Assembly (NCBI RefSeq): GCF_015220045.1
Contig: NZ_JADBGB010000003.1
Coordinates: forward strand, 1 to 64,000
Direction of reading: 5' to 3'
DNA: 64,000 bases
Origin: Marivivens aquimaris
GTDB taxonomy: Bacteria; Pseudomonadota; Alphaproteobacteria; Rhodobacterales; Rhodobacteraceae
The translations under genes and the position numbers were made by a program. Below, piece after piece: positions 8,225 through 16,327 of the stretch. The notes beneath the pieces were generated by a model. It was not told where the DNA came from, made no database searches, and worked only from the letters and a program-made list of their open reading frames with translations. Each line of letters starts with the position of its first letter. Within the stretch, counting starts at the first letter, position 1.

Positions 8225-8351
8225 AAAATCAAGCCGAGCGTCTGGGGTGCGTCGGTTCGAGAGGAAGAGAGTGGCTGGGAAAGATCAGGCCTGAGGGTGC
8301 CCGAGAGAGGGTGTCCGGGGCTGTCCCTGTCCCTCATTCCGGAGTTTCCCG

Positions 8352-11300
8352 ATGACCTACCTGGCCCCTGTTGCACCTCCCCTTCCTGTTTCCTCCACCG
8401 CTCCCGCTCCCGCGATCCTCGCGGTGGCCGAAGCGCTGCAGCCCGATTTGGCGCAGGGCTTCCAGATCGACGCGCTGCGTCTGCGGCTTGAGATGGAGCG
8501 CGCCTTTGGCGGCTCTGACGCCGATGGCGCCTGGGACTGGAAGCTCGCCTATGAGGCGGGCGAGGTGGCGCTGATCCTCTTTCTGCGAAAGTTCGGTCGG
8601 GCGCTGCTTGCGCGTGCCGGCTCGCCTGAGGGGCTGTTGCCGATCCTCGCCAAGGTGGCAGGCCTCTTGCCCACGCACACCCGGCGGTCGGAAGAGATGG
8701 AGCGGTTCCAGCAATTCTCGACGCCGCTGCCCATGGGGCTCGCGGCCTTGGCGGCAGCGCAGATCACCCCGCGTGACATCGTCCTCGAGCCTTCCGCCGG
8801 GACCGGGCTTCTCGCGATCCTCGCCGAGCTCGCGGGCGGAAGTCTCGCGCTGAACGAACTGGCCGACACGCGCGCCGATCTTCTGCGCCACCTTTTTCCT
8901 AGGCTCCCCGTCACCACCTTCGACGCTGCGCAGATCGACGACCATCTGGACGCTGGCGTCCGCCCGAGCGTCGTCCTGATGAACCCGCCCTTCTCGGCCG
9001 TGGCCAATGTCGATGGCCGGACGACCGAGTCGACAGCGCGGCACTTGCGCTCGGCGATTGCGCGGCTGGCGCCTGGGGGACGGCTCGTGGCCATCACCGG
9101 AGCCGGATTCGCACCGGATGAGCCTACCTGGGCCGACACCTTCGGCCGTCTGACCGAGACGGCGCATCTCGTCTTCACCGGCGCGGTCTCGGGCGCGGCT
9201 TTCGCCAAACATGGCACCAGTTTCGAGACGCGGATTTCTGTCTTCGATAAATGCCGTGTCGTCGAGCCGGGCGGCACCACCGCTGACCTGCGACAACCCA
9301 CGTCTCCGGACGTGGCACATCTGATGTCCCGGATCACCGCAGAGGTTCCGCCGCGCCTCGAACTGGAACAGGTCGCAAATGCGGGTCTGGGCCACTCTTC
9401 CCTCTTCCCGGGAAGAGGGAAGAGTGGCCCCACCACACGCAAACCCGTCAGCCGATCGCGCGCGACCTCTGCGGTTCAACCGGCGAAACCTGAAGCGCCG
9501 ATCGAGGTCGAGGAACTGGACTACGCACTTCGCGACGCCGCCGAGGAAGAAGATGCCGCATGTCTTTCGGATGCGATCTACGAGACCTTCCGGCTGCAGG
9601 CGATCGAAATTCCCGGAGCGGAACCGCACCCGACCAAGCTTGTGCAATCTGCGGCCATGGCTTCGGTCGCGCCCCCAAAACCCAGCTACCGGCCCAAGCT
9701 TCCAGACGCCATCCTGCGCGATGGCCTTCTGTCCGACGCGCAGCTTGAGACCGTGATCTACGCGGGCGAGGCGCATGGCGCTTATCTCGCGGGGTCTTGG
9801 ACCGTCGATGAGACCGGCGACATGGTCTCGGCCGCGCCGGACGATGCCGCTGACGCCGTCCGTTTCCGCCGCGGCTTCTTCCTTGGCGACGGCACCGGGG
9901 CGGGCAAGGGCCGCCAGTCGGCCGGGATTGTGCTCGACAACTGGGCCCAGGGTCGGCGCAAAGCGCTCTGGATCTCGAAGAGCGACAAGCTTCTCGAGGA
10001 CGCTCAGCGCGACTGGTCTGCCCTTGGCCAGGAGCGGCTGCTGGTCACGCCGCTGTCGCGTTTTGCACAAGGCCGCGACATCCCGCTGAGCGAGGGCATT
10101 CTGTTCACCACCTATGCCACGCTGCGCTCCGAGGAGCGGGGCGCAAAAAAGTCCCGCGTCGATCAGATCGTCGACTGGCTGGGGGCCGACTTCGACGGGG
10201 TGATCCTGTTCGACGAAAGCCATGCCATGGCGAATGCCGCAGGAAGCAAGGGCGAGCGCGGCGATGTCACGGCCTCGCAGCAGGGCAGGGCGGGCCTGCG
10301 CCTGCAGCACAAACTTCCGAATGCCCGCGTGGTCTATGTCTCGGCCACGGGCGCAACGACCGTCCACAACCTCGCTTATGCGCAGCGTCTCGGTCTCTGG
10401 GGCGGGGAGGATTTCCCCTTCCAGACCCGGTCGGAATTCGTGGAAGCCATCGAGGCTGGCGGTGTAGCGGCGATGGAGGTTCTGGCCCGCGACCTCCGGG
10501 CGCTCGGCCTCTATACGGCGCGATCGCTCTCTTACGACGGTGTCCAATACGAGATGCTGGAACACGCGCTCAGCCTCGAGCAGCGCGACATCTACGATGC
10601 CTATGCCGGGGCCTTCGCCATCATTCACAACAACCTGACCGCTGCGTTGGAGGCGGCGAACATCTCCGGCGCGGCCGACGGGCCGAGCGGGTCGGGCACG
10701 CTGAACCGTCAGGCGAAATCCGCTGCGCGCTCGGCTTTCGAGTCCGCCAAGCAGCGCTTCTTCGGCCATTTGCTCACTTCGATGAAGACCCCCACGCTGA
10801 TCGCATCCATCGATGCCGATCTGGCTGCGGGTCATGCGGCGGTCATCCAGATCGTCTCGACGGGTGAGGCGCTGATGGAACGCCGCCTGTCGGAGATCCC
10901 AACCGACGAATGGAAGGATATCCGTTGTGACATCACACCCCGGGAATACGTTCTGGACTACCTCGCCCATTCCTTCCCGGTGCAGCTCTACGAGCCTTTC
11001 ACCGACAGCGAGGGCAACCTCTCGTCTCGGCCCGTGACACGGGACAGCCAACCGGTCGAATGCCGCGAGGCCGTCCGGCGGCGCGATGCGCTGATCGAGA
11101 AACTGGCCTCGCTGCCGCCCGTCCCCGGGGCGCTCGACCAGATTGTCCAGCGTTTCGGCACCGATCTCGTGGCCGAAGTCACGGGCCGCTCGCGGCGCAT
11201 CGTGCGCAAGGGCGAAGGGCATTCGGCACGGCTCGTGGTGGAGAACCGCGCCGGAGCCGCGAACCTCGTAGAAACCCAGGCCTTCATGGATGACGAAAAG

Positions 11301-12737
11301 CGTATCCTGATCTTCTCGGATGCCGGCGGCACCGGGCGCAGCTATCATGCCGATCTTGGGGTGAAGAACCAGCGCCTGCGCGTCCACTACCTCCTGGAGC
11401 CCGGCTGGAAGGCAGATGCCGCGATCCAGGGCCTCGGGCGGACCAACCGCACCAACCAGGCGCAGCCGCCGCTCTTCCGGCCGGTCGCCACCGATGTGAA
11501 GGCGGAGAAGCGCTTCCTGTCGACCATCGCGCGGCGTCTCGACACGCTCGGGGCCATCACGCGCGGCCAGCGTCAGACCGGTGGGCAGGGGCTGTTCCGC
11601 CCCGAGGATAACCTCGAGTCTCCCTACGCCCGCGACGCACTGCGCCAGCTTTACCGCCGCATCTATCGCGGCGATCTGGCGGGATGTTCGCTCGGGGCCT
11701 TCGAGGATGCCACTGGCCTTGAGCTCACCGATGACAACGGGCTGAAGGACGACCTGCCGCCGATCACGACCTTCCTCAATCGCCTGCTGGCGCTGACGAT
11801 CGACATGCAGGCTGTGCTCTTCTCTGCCTTCGAAGAACTCCTCGACCAGCGGATCGAGGGTGCCATCGCCGCCGGGGTCTACGACCTCGGGCTCGAGACA
11901 CTCCGTGCCGAGAGCTTTCGGGTGACCGACGCACAGGTCATCTACACCCATCCCGGCTCTGGCGCAGAAACCCAGCTTCTCACCATCGCGGAAAGGCGCC
12001 GCAACACGCCGTCTTCCCTCGCGGATGCACTCGACTGGCTGGATGACCCGAAAGCACGCCTGCTGGTCAACAGCCGTTCGGGCCGGGCTGCCGTGCAGGT
12101 GCCCGCCACCAGCCTGATGCTGGATGACGGCACTATCGAGCCCCGCCTGCGCCTGATCCGGCCGCTTGATGCCAGCACGGTCCCGGCGAAAATCATGGAA
12201 GATACGCGTTGGCTGGAAGCCGACCGCGCAGCCTTCGCTGCCACGTGGACCGCGGAACTGGCTGAGGTGCCGGAGTTCTCGGAGTCCACGCTGCACATCG
12301 TGGCAGGTCTACTGCTGCCGATCTGGAAGCAGCTTCCCCAGGATGAAACCCGCGTTTACCGGCTGCAGACCGATGACGGGCAGCGCATCATCGGCCGCCG
12401 CGTCTCGCCTGCCTGGGTCGCGACCACGCTGGCCGCCGATGCGCCAAAGCTCTCGGCGGCGCAGGTCCATGCCCTCGTTCTGGAGGGAAAAACTGTCGTG
12501 CGCCTGTCCGAAGGGATGGAATTGTACCGCTCGCGCGTCATGGGCGCGAACCGGATCGAACTGTCGGGCTTCTCGGAGGCAGCCAAGGATCGGCTCAAGG
12601 CCGATGGCTTCTTCTCGGAGATTATTAGTTGGAAGCTTCGGCTGTTTTGCCCGACCGACGCCGATGGCGTCGCGATACTGGATCGTCTGCTTGCACGTTG
12701 TCCTGTCGCAAGTCTACATGATCGCGGAGGCTGTTGA
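8352..12737 (+). CDS. Methyltransferase / strawberry-notch helicase fusion, 1461 aa
   Basis: Domains in order: an N-terminal Rossmann methyltransferase-like region with EPSAGTG (near residue 145) and the DNA-methylase motif NPPF (near 211); a low-complexity linker at about 346-390; then a superfamily 2 helicase of the strawberry-notch type with FLGDGTGAGKGRQ (near 512), DESH (near 620), SATGATT, and the SNO C-terminal region with GGTGRSYHADL and QGLGRTNRTNQ. GGAG precedes ATG 8352. It probably modifies or remodels element DNA. A Toprim protein follows 3 bp downstream, so they are one operon. A perfect 42-bp palindrome lies in the linker. The true DNA target is unknown. Confidence 0.88.
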   Translation: MTYLAPVAPPLPVSSTAPAPAILAVAEALQPDLAQGFQIDALRLRLEMERAFGGSDADGAWDWKLAYEAGEVALILFLRKFGRALLARAGSPEGLLPILAKVAGLLPTHTRRSEEMERFQQFSTPLPMGLAALAAAQITPRDIVLEPSAGTGLLAILAELAGGSLALNELADTRADLLRHLFPRLPVTTFDAAQIDDHLDAGVRPSVVLMNPPFSAVANVDGRTTESTARHLRSAIARLAPGGRLVAITGAGFAPDEPTWADTFGRLTETAHLVFTGAVSGAAFAKHGTSFETRISVFDKCRVVEPGGTTADLRQPTSPDVAHLMSRITAEVPPRLELEQVANAGLGHSSLFPGRGKSGPTTRKPVSRSRATSAVQPAKPEAPIEVEELDYALRDAAEEEDAACLSDAIYETFRLQAIEIPGAEPHPTKLVQSAAMASVAPPKPSYRPKLPDAILRDGLLSDAQLETVIYAGEAHGAYLAGSWTVDETGDMVSAAPDDAADAVRFRRGFFLGDGTGAGKGRQSAGIVLDNWAQGRRKALWISKSDKLLEDAQRDWSALGQERLLVTPLSRFAQGRDIPLSEGILFTTYATLRSEERGAKKSRVDQIVDWLGADFDGVILFDESHAMANAAGSKGERGDVTASQQGRAGLRLQHKLPNARVVYVSATGATTVHNLAYAQRLGLWGGEDFPFQTRSEFVEAIEAGGVAAMEVLARDLRALGLYTARSLSYDGVQYEMLEHALSLEQRDIYDAYAGAFAIIHNNLTAALEAANISGAADGPSGSGTLNRQAKSAARSAFESAKQRFFGHLLTSMKTPTLIASIDADLAAGHAAVIQIVSTGEALMERRLSEIPTDEWKDIRCDITPREYVLDYLAHSFPVQLYEPFTDSEGNLSSRPVTRDSQPVECREAVRRRDALIEKLASLPPVPGALDQIVQRFGTDLVAEVTGRSRRIVRKGEGHSARLVVENRAGAANLVETQAFMDDEKRILIFSDAGGTGRSYHADLGVKNQRLRVHYLLEPGWKADAAIQGLGRTNRTNQAQPPLFRPVATDVKAEKRFLSTIARRLDTLGAITRGQRQTGGQGLFRPEDNLESPYARDALRQLYRRIYRGDLAGCSLGAFEDATGLELTDDNGLKDDLPPITTFLNRLLALTIDMQAVLFSAFEELLDQRIEGAIAAGVYDLGLETLRAESFRVTDAQVIYTHPGSGAETQLLTIAERRRNTPSSLADALDWLDDPKARLLVNSRSGRAAVQVPATSLMLDDGTIEPRLRLIRPLDASTVPAKIMEDTRWLEADRAAFAATWTAELAEVPEFSESTLHIVAGLLLPIWKQLPQDETRVYRLQTDDGQRIIGRRVSPAWVATTLAADAPKLSAAQVHALVLEGKTVVRLSEGMELYRSRVMGANRIELSGFSEAAKDRLKADGFFSEIISWKLRLFCPTDADGVAILDRLLARCPVASLHDRGGC
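9389..9430. repeat. Perfect 42-bp palindrome inside the helicase gene
   Basis: Bases 9389-9409 (GGGCCACTCTTCCC... ) are the exact reverse complement of 9410-9430, with no spacer; the centre is CCCGGG. The 21-bp arms stop abruptly on both sides. It is read in frame as a Gly/Ser/Phe/Lys-containing stretch (residues about 346-360) between the methyltransferase and helicase domains, where an insert would be tolerated. Confidence 0.9.
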
Positions 12738-12740
12738 CCC

Positions 12741-13772
12741 ATGTATTCCGAGACCGAAGACCTCGTGCGCGATCTGGCAGAAAATGCCGAAGGCGTCTGT
12801 CGTGCCTACCTTCCCGCCGGACGGCGGGAAGGATCCTACTGGATCGTGGGTGACCTGCAAAACAATCCTGGCCGCTCGCTCTTCGTGCGGTTGACGGGCC
12901 CTGCGTTGGGGCCGGGGGCAGCGGGCAAGTTTACGGATGGGGCCACAGGCGAGCATGGCGATCTCCTGGACATCATCCGCGCCCGGACGGGGATCGCGCG
13001 CTTCCCCGACCTTCTCGCCGAGGCCCGAGCGCATCTTGGCCGTCCTCAGCCGGTCGTCCCGGATAGGCAAGAGCCGAGGAAGGCCAAGGCGCCCGGTGGC
13101 ACTCCTGCGGCGGCGGCGCGCTTGTTTGCTGCCTCGAACCCGATCACAGGCACGCTTGCTGAGACCTACCTCCGTTCCCGAGGCATCACTCAATTCGGGG
13201 CGAACGGCGCCTTACGCTTCCACCCGAAGTGCTGGCACCGGGAAGAGGGGCAGACCCGGAGCATCCCCAGACCTGCGATAATCGCGGCGGTCACCGATGG
13301 GGCAGGGGCCGTGCAGGGCGTGCATCGCACCTGGCTGGCGCCTGACGGACAAGGGAAGGCGGCAGTGAATCCAAAGCGTCGGGCCATGGGTCACCTCCTC
13401 GGCAATGCCGTCAGGCTGACCCCGTATGACGACATCCTCGTTATCGGCGAGGGCATCGAGACCATGCTGTCCCTGTCCGAGGCGGCCCCCGGCCTTCCCG
13501 TCTGGGCGGCGCTCTCGTCGGGTCACCTCGGGGCGGTCCTGCTGCCGGAGGGGCTTCAGCGCCTCTACATCGCGATCGACCGCGATCCGGCCGGGCAGCG
13601 CGCGGCAGAGAAGTTGAGCGCCAGAGTCTCCGAGGTCGGGGTGCCCGTGCGGGTGCTGGAACCGCGGCTCGGGGATTTCAACGATGATCTTCGGGCGAAC
13701 GGCAAGGACGCGCTGCGCCAGCATCTGGCGGGTCAGATCGGGCCAGAGGATAAGCATCGCCTGTTGTGCTGA
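12741..13772 (+). CDS. Toprim-domain primase-like protein
   Basis: This 343-residue protein combines an N-terminal CHC2-primase-like region without zinc cysteines (GAAGKFTDGATGEHGDLLDII) with a C-terminal Toprim fold: ILVIGEGIETMLSL supplies the catalytic Glu near 237, and LYIAIDRDPAG the metal-binding Asp pair near 278. The middle segment LRSRGIT...LRFHPKCW is typical of DUF7146-type plasmid proteins. It starts 3 bp after the helicase gene and presumably acts with it in DNA processing or priming. Its exact activity cannot be read from the sequence. Confidence 0.85.
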   Translation: MYSETEDLVRDLAENAEGVCRAYLPAGRREGSYWIVGDLQNNPGRSLFVRLTGPALGPGAAGKFTDGATGEHGDLLDIIRARTGIARFPDLLAEARAHLGRPQPVVPDRQEPRKAKAPGGTPAAAARLFAASNPITGTLAETYLRSRGITQFGANGALRFHPKCWHREEGQTRSIPRPAIIAAVTDGAGAVQGVHRTWLAPDGQGKAAVNPKRRAMGHLLGNAVRLTPYDDILVIGEGIETMLSLSEAAPGLPVWAALSSGHLGAVLLPEGLQRLYIAIDRDPAGQRAAEKLSARVSEVGVPVRVLEPRLGDFNDDLRANGKDALRQHLAGQIGPEDKHRLLC

Positions 13773-13901
13773 GCTGCATCGCGCAGGGGGGTCTGGGAGT
13801 GCGGGGCAGGGGGGCTGCATCCCAGTCGTGGCTCTGGATCGTCGTCCTCACCCCATCCCGGGCCTTGCGCATCCACCCGACACCCGAGCGGCCTTCAAGA
13901 G

Positions 13902-14107
13902 ATGGGCAGGCCGTCAAAGCGGTTGCCCCTGCAAGGTCGGCAGGGAACCTATTTCCGCCGGCGGCGAAGCCGCCTTTGCATCGCGAGACAAATAGCTTCC
14001 CTGCCGACCTCCTCCACGCTGTTCCGGCCCCGGTGAAGCCGGGGTGAAGGGGCAACCGCCCCGACGGCTCGGGTCTGCCCATGAAGGCCGCGCGGGTTGT
14101 CGCGCGG
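13902..14107 (+). ncRNA. Nested inverted-repeat block, candidate structured leader RNA
   Basis: The 363-bp gap between the Toprim and DUF2493 genes holds nested complementary arms: ATGGGCAG (13902) with CTGCCCAT (14075); GCGGTTGCCCCT (13919) with AGGGGCAACCGC (14048); a 21-bp arm 13934-13954 with 13990-14010, one mismatch; inside it GGCGGC-gaa-GCCGCC (13960-13974); plus side hairpins CCCCGG-tgaag-CCGGGG (14029-14045) and CCGCGCG-N6-CGCGCGG (14088-14107). Folded, this is one long stem with branches ending about 30 bases before ATG 14136. It could be a leader RNA, a small RNA or a palindromic mobile repeat. The strand given assumes it is a DUF2493 leader. Confidence 0.5.
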
Positions 14108-14135
14108 ATGAGACATGCCCGGAGGCAAGAAACCG

Positions 14136-15068
14136 ATGACGATCCACACCCACGACGACGCGTATGAACCCGCCCACACTGCATCCCAGACCGCCCATGC
14201 GCTCGATGAGCTGCAGCTCTATGGCTACCGTCCTTTTGATGAGCCCGATCCGCGCCCGATGCCCGATGGGCAGCGCCTTGCGGTCGCCGTCGCCGACATC
14301 TTCGATGCCCTCGTCGCGAGCCTTGAAGACACCCGCATGGAACCCGACCTCGAAGAGGTGCTCTGGGGCCAGGTCAACCTCTTTCACCGCGCCACGGCGA
14401 GGATCGAGCGGTCGCTCGACGAGAACGAGCAGGTGCAGCGCCGCCTTCAGCGCGAGCAGGACGGCTCGGAGGTGAAATCCACCGAACTCGAGCGCCTGAC
14501 GGCCGAAGGCCTGACCCTCGTCGAACGGCGCAACTGCATGGACATGATGCGCGATCACGCCGCCACCGAGTTCGTCCATCACACGGGATCGACCTGGCGG
14601 CCCCGCACCGGCTCGATGGTGAACCGCCAGCACATGACCGCAGCACTGATCGACAGCCGCGACTTCCTGGCCGCCAAGCGCCGCGCCGAGACCGAGGTAA
14701 TGCTTCCCGCAGGCCCCAAGGTCGCCCTCACCGGCGGGACCGATTTCAACGATCACCGCCTGATCTGGGGCAAGCTCGACCAGGTCCGGACCAAGTATCC
14801 CGACATGGTCCTCCTGCACGGCGGAAGCCCCAAGGGCGCAGAGCTCATCGCCGCCAAATGGGCCGAAGCCCGGGGCGTGACGCAGGTGGCCTTCAAGCCC
14901 GACTGGACCAAACACGCCAAAGCCGCGCCCTTCAAGCGCAACGATGCGATGCTGGATGTGCTCCCGGTCGGGGTCCTCGTCTTCCCCGGGACCGGTATTC
15001 AGGAAAACCTCGCCGATAAAGCCAAGAAGCTGGGCATCCCGGTCATGAAGTTCGAGAAGGGGGCGTGA
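14136..15068 (+). CDS. DUF2493 (SLOG-superfamily) protein
   Basis: This 310-residue protein has a helical, acidic N-terminal half and a C-terminal DUF2493 domain: KVALTGGTDFNDHRLIWGKLD, then VLLHGGSPKGAELIAAKWAE and FPGTGIQENLADKAKKLGIPV. These are the nucleotide-binding Rossmann-like motifs of the SLOG/YspA group, proposed to sense nucleotides or their derivatives. ATG 14136 has GGAGG ten bases upstream; an in-frame ATG at 14115 has none, so the shorter form is preferred. It follows the nested-repeat block directly and belongs to the helicase/Toprim gene string. Confidence 0.85.
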   Translation: MTIHTHDDAYEPAHTASQTAHALDELQLYGYRPFDEPDPRPMPDGQRLAVAVADIFDALVASLEDTRMEPDLEEVLWGQVNLFHRATARIERSLDENEQVQRRLQREQDGSEVKSTELERLTAEGLTLVERRNCMDMMRDHAATEFVHHTGSTWRPRTGSMVNRQHMTAALIDSRDFLAAKRRAETEVMLPAGPKVALTGGTDFNDHRLIWGKLDQVRTKYPDMVLLHGGSPKGAELIAAKWAEARGVTQVAFKPDWTKHAKAAPFKRNDAMLDVLPVGVLVFPGTGIQENLADKAKKLGIPVMKFEKGA

Positions 15069-15091
15069 GCCCCCTCTTTCCTTTCGGGATA

Positions 15092-15106
15092 GAACATTGT
15101 GGAAAC
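15092..15106. promoter_or_regulatory. Degenerate SOS-type box
   Basis: GAACATTGTGGAAAC differs from GAAC-N7-GAAC at one base, and its flank (GATAGAACAT) is identical to the exact box at 8210. It lies about 47 bp upstream of the WGR-domain gene. Weak on its own, it gains some weight from the matching flank. Confidence 0.35.
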
Positions 15107-15152
15107 ACGAACATACACTTGGTATTGTTGCTGTAGACAAGGTGACCGCAAA

Positions 15153-15485
15153 ATGTTCGATGAATTGCAGCAATTGGAGGTGTTTCCGACGGCAGTCGAT
15201 CTCAAGCGGATCGACCCGTCTCTCAACATGCGGCGCTTCTATCGAATGAGCGTTCAGCCAGACTTGTTTGGCGGCGCATGCCTGGTGCGGGAATGGGGTC
15301 GGATCGGTTACCGTGGCCAGATGCTGGTCGAACAGCATGAAGACGAGGGCAGGGCGGTCAACGCTTTGATGAAGCTGTCGGCGACGAAGAAGCGGCGAGG
15401 GTATCGGTTGTTTTCCGATGGTATCGATCAGACTATCACAGAGCGCAAGACCCAGACGACGCGCAACATCGCAGTAATTGAATAG
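15153..15485 (+). CDS. WGR-domain protein
   Basis: This 110-residue protein is little more than a WGR domain: NMRRFYRMSVQPDLFGGACLVREWGRIGYRGQ contains the WGR signature, followed by EGRAVNALMKLSATKKRRGYR. WGR modules bind nucleic acid in PARPs and in bacterial regulators. ATG 15153 is chosen because upstream residues lack any family resemblance. It sits behind a possible SOS box and after DUF2493. A role in DNA binding is likely; partner unknown. Confidence 0.85.
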   Translation: MFDELQQLEVFPTAVDLKRIDPSLNMRRFYRMSVQPDLFGGACLVREWGRIGYRGQMLVEQHEDEGRAVNALMKLSATKKRRGYRLFSDGIDQTITERKTQTTRNIAVIE

Positions 15486-15526
15486 CTGCCTATTAGCCCG
15501 GATTGCGAAATGGGGAACGAACACGA

Positions 15527-16267
15527 ATGACAACCGAATGGGAGTGGATCGTACCCTTCAAGGGACGAAACCATTCAGGGTCCGTCGAACAGAACTTTCT
15601 CTGCAGAGCAGGTAATGTCTACGTGATGGACAATCATCGTGCAGCCCTCTGGTGCTGGCTGCAGGAACTCGATCTCACCGCACCCCATTCCCTCATACAC
15701 ATTGACCGTCATCCCGACGCACTTCAGAGCCGTTTGGACGAGTGGCTTAAGCATTTGCCAAGTTGGGCGACTGGGATCGACGCTTATCTCGGAAAGACCT
15801 ACCGGAGCGACGACTTCGATTGCCCTGTCATCCGCTGGGACAACTATCTCTCCATCTACCTGCGGGAGTTCGGGGACAGCCTCACGACCTTCCGATGCCT
15901 AACCCATGAAGACGGGGACTCACCAAACTTCGGTCATCCAATGTACAGTTCGCCATGGGAACTACCCGAGAATCTCTCGTATTGGCTTGCCGAACGGGAA
16001 GCGCCATGTATCGTCAACATCGACCTGGACTACTTCTACTGTCAGTTTGAGACCGACATTCGCATGATGGTCTCCGATGACTACATTGACGCCGTCGCCA
16101 CAGGCCTCAAGGATGCGATGGATCGTGGCACCATCGGAGTCCTGACACTTTGCCTGACGCCGGATAGCTACACACCGGGCTGGACGGCGACCGAGACTCT
16201 GGCTGCCCGGATTTTGGCGCGGCTGGATCTGGCTTTCCAGCTTCCGAATGTTGTCGAACCCACATAG
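15527..16267 (+). CDS. UPF0489-like (ureohydrolase-fold) protein
   Basis: The 246-residue protein contains HIDRHPDAL near residue 63 and NIDLDYFYC near 165, with a VMDNHRAALWCW opening. These match the UPF0489 family, whose members include peptide arginases with the arginase fold and Asp/His metal ligands. If active it could hydrolyse guanidinium side chains on a peptide or protein, but no precursor peptide or modification cluster is seen here. It lies between WGR and RES genes in what may be one transcript. ATG 15527 (MTTEWEW) is preferred to the in-frame ATG at 15503. Confidence 0.72.
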   Translation: MTTEWEWIVPFKGRNHSGSVEQNFLCRAGNVYVMDNHRAALWCWLQELDLTAPHSLIHIDRHPDALQSRLDEWLKHLPSWATGIDAYLGKTYRSDDFDCPVIRWDNYLSIYLREFGDSLTTFRCLTHEDGDSPNFGHPMYSSPWELPENLSYWLAEREAPCIVNIDLDYFYCQFETDIRMMVSDDYIDAVATGLKDAMDRGTIGVLTLCLTPDSYTPGWTATETLAARILARLDLAFQLPNVVEPT

Positions 16268-16327
16268 CGAGAAAGATATCTCCCGCCAGAGTTTATCGAG
16301 CCCCCAGCCCTTTGATACCCTAGTGCA

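Noticed and set aside
8334..12296. A 1320-codon open frame on the minus strand opposite the helicase gene
   Set aside because: It is a shadow created by high G+C codon bias; its product is Arg/Gly-rich without domains, whereas the plus frame has clear methyltransferase and helicase motifs.
13914..15533. A 539-codon minus-strand frame opposite DUF2493 and the WGR gene
   Set aside because: Real proteins on the plus strand explain this DNA; the minus product is low complexity.
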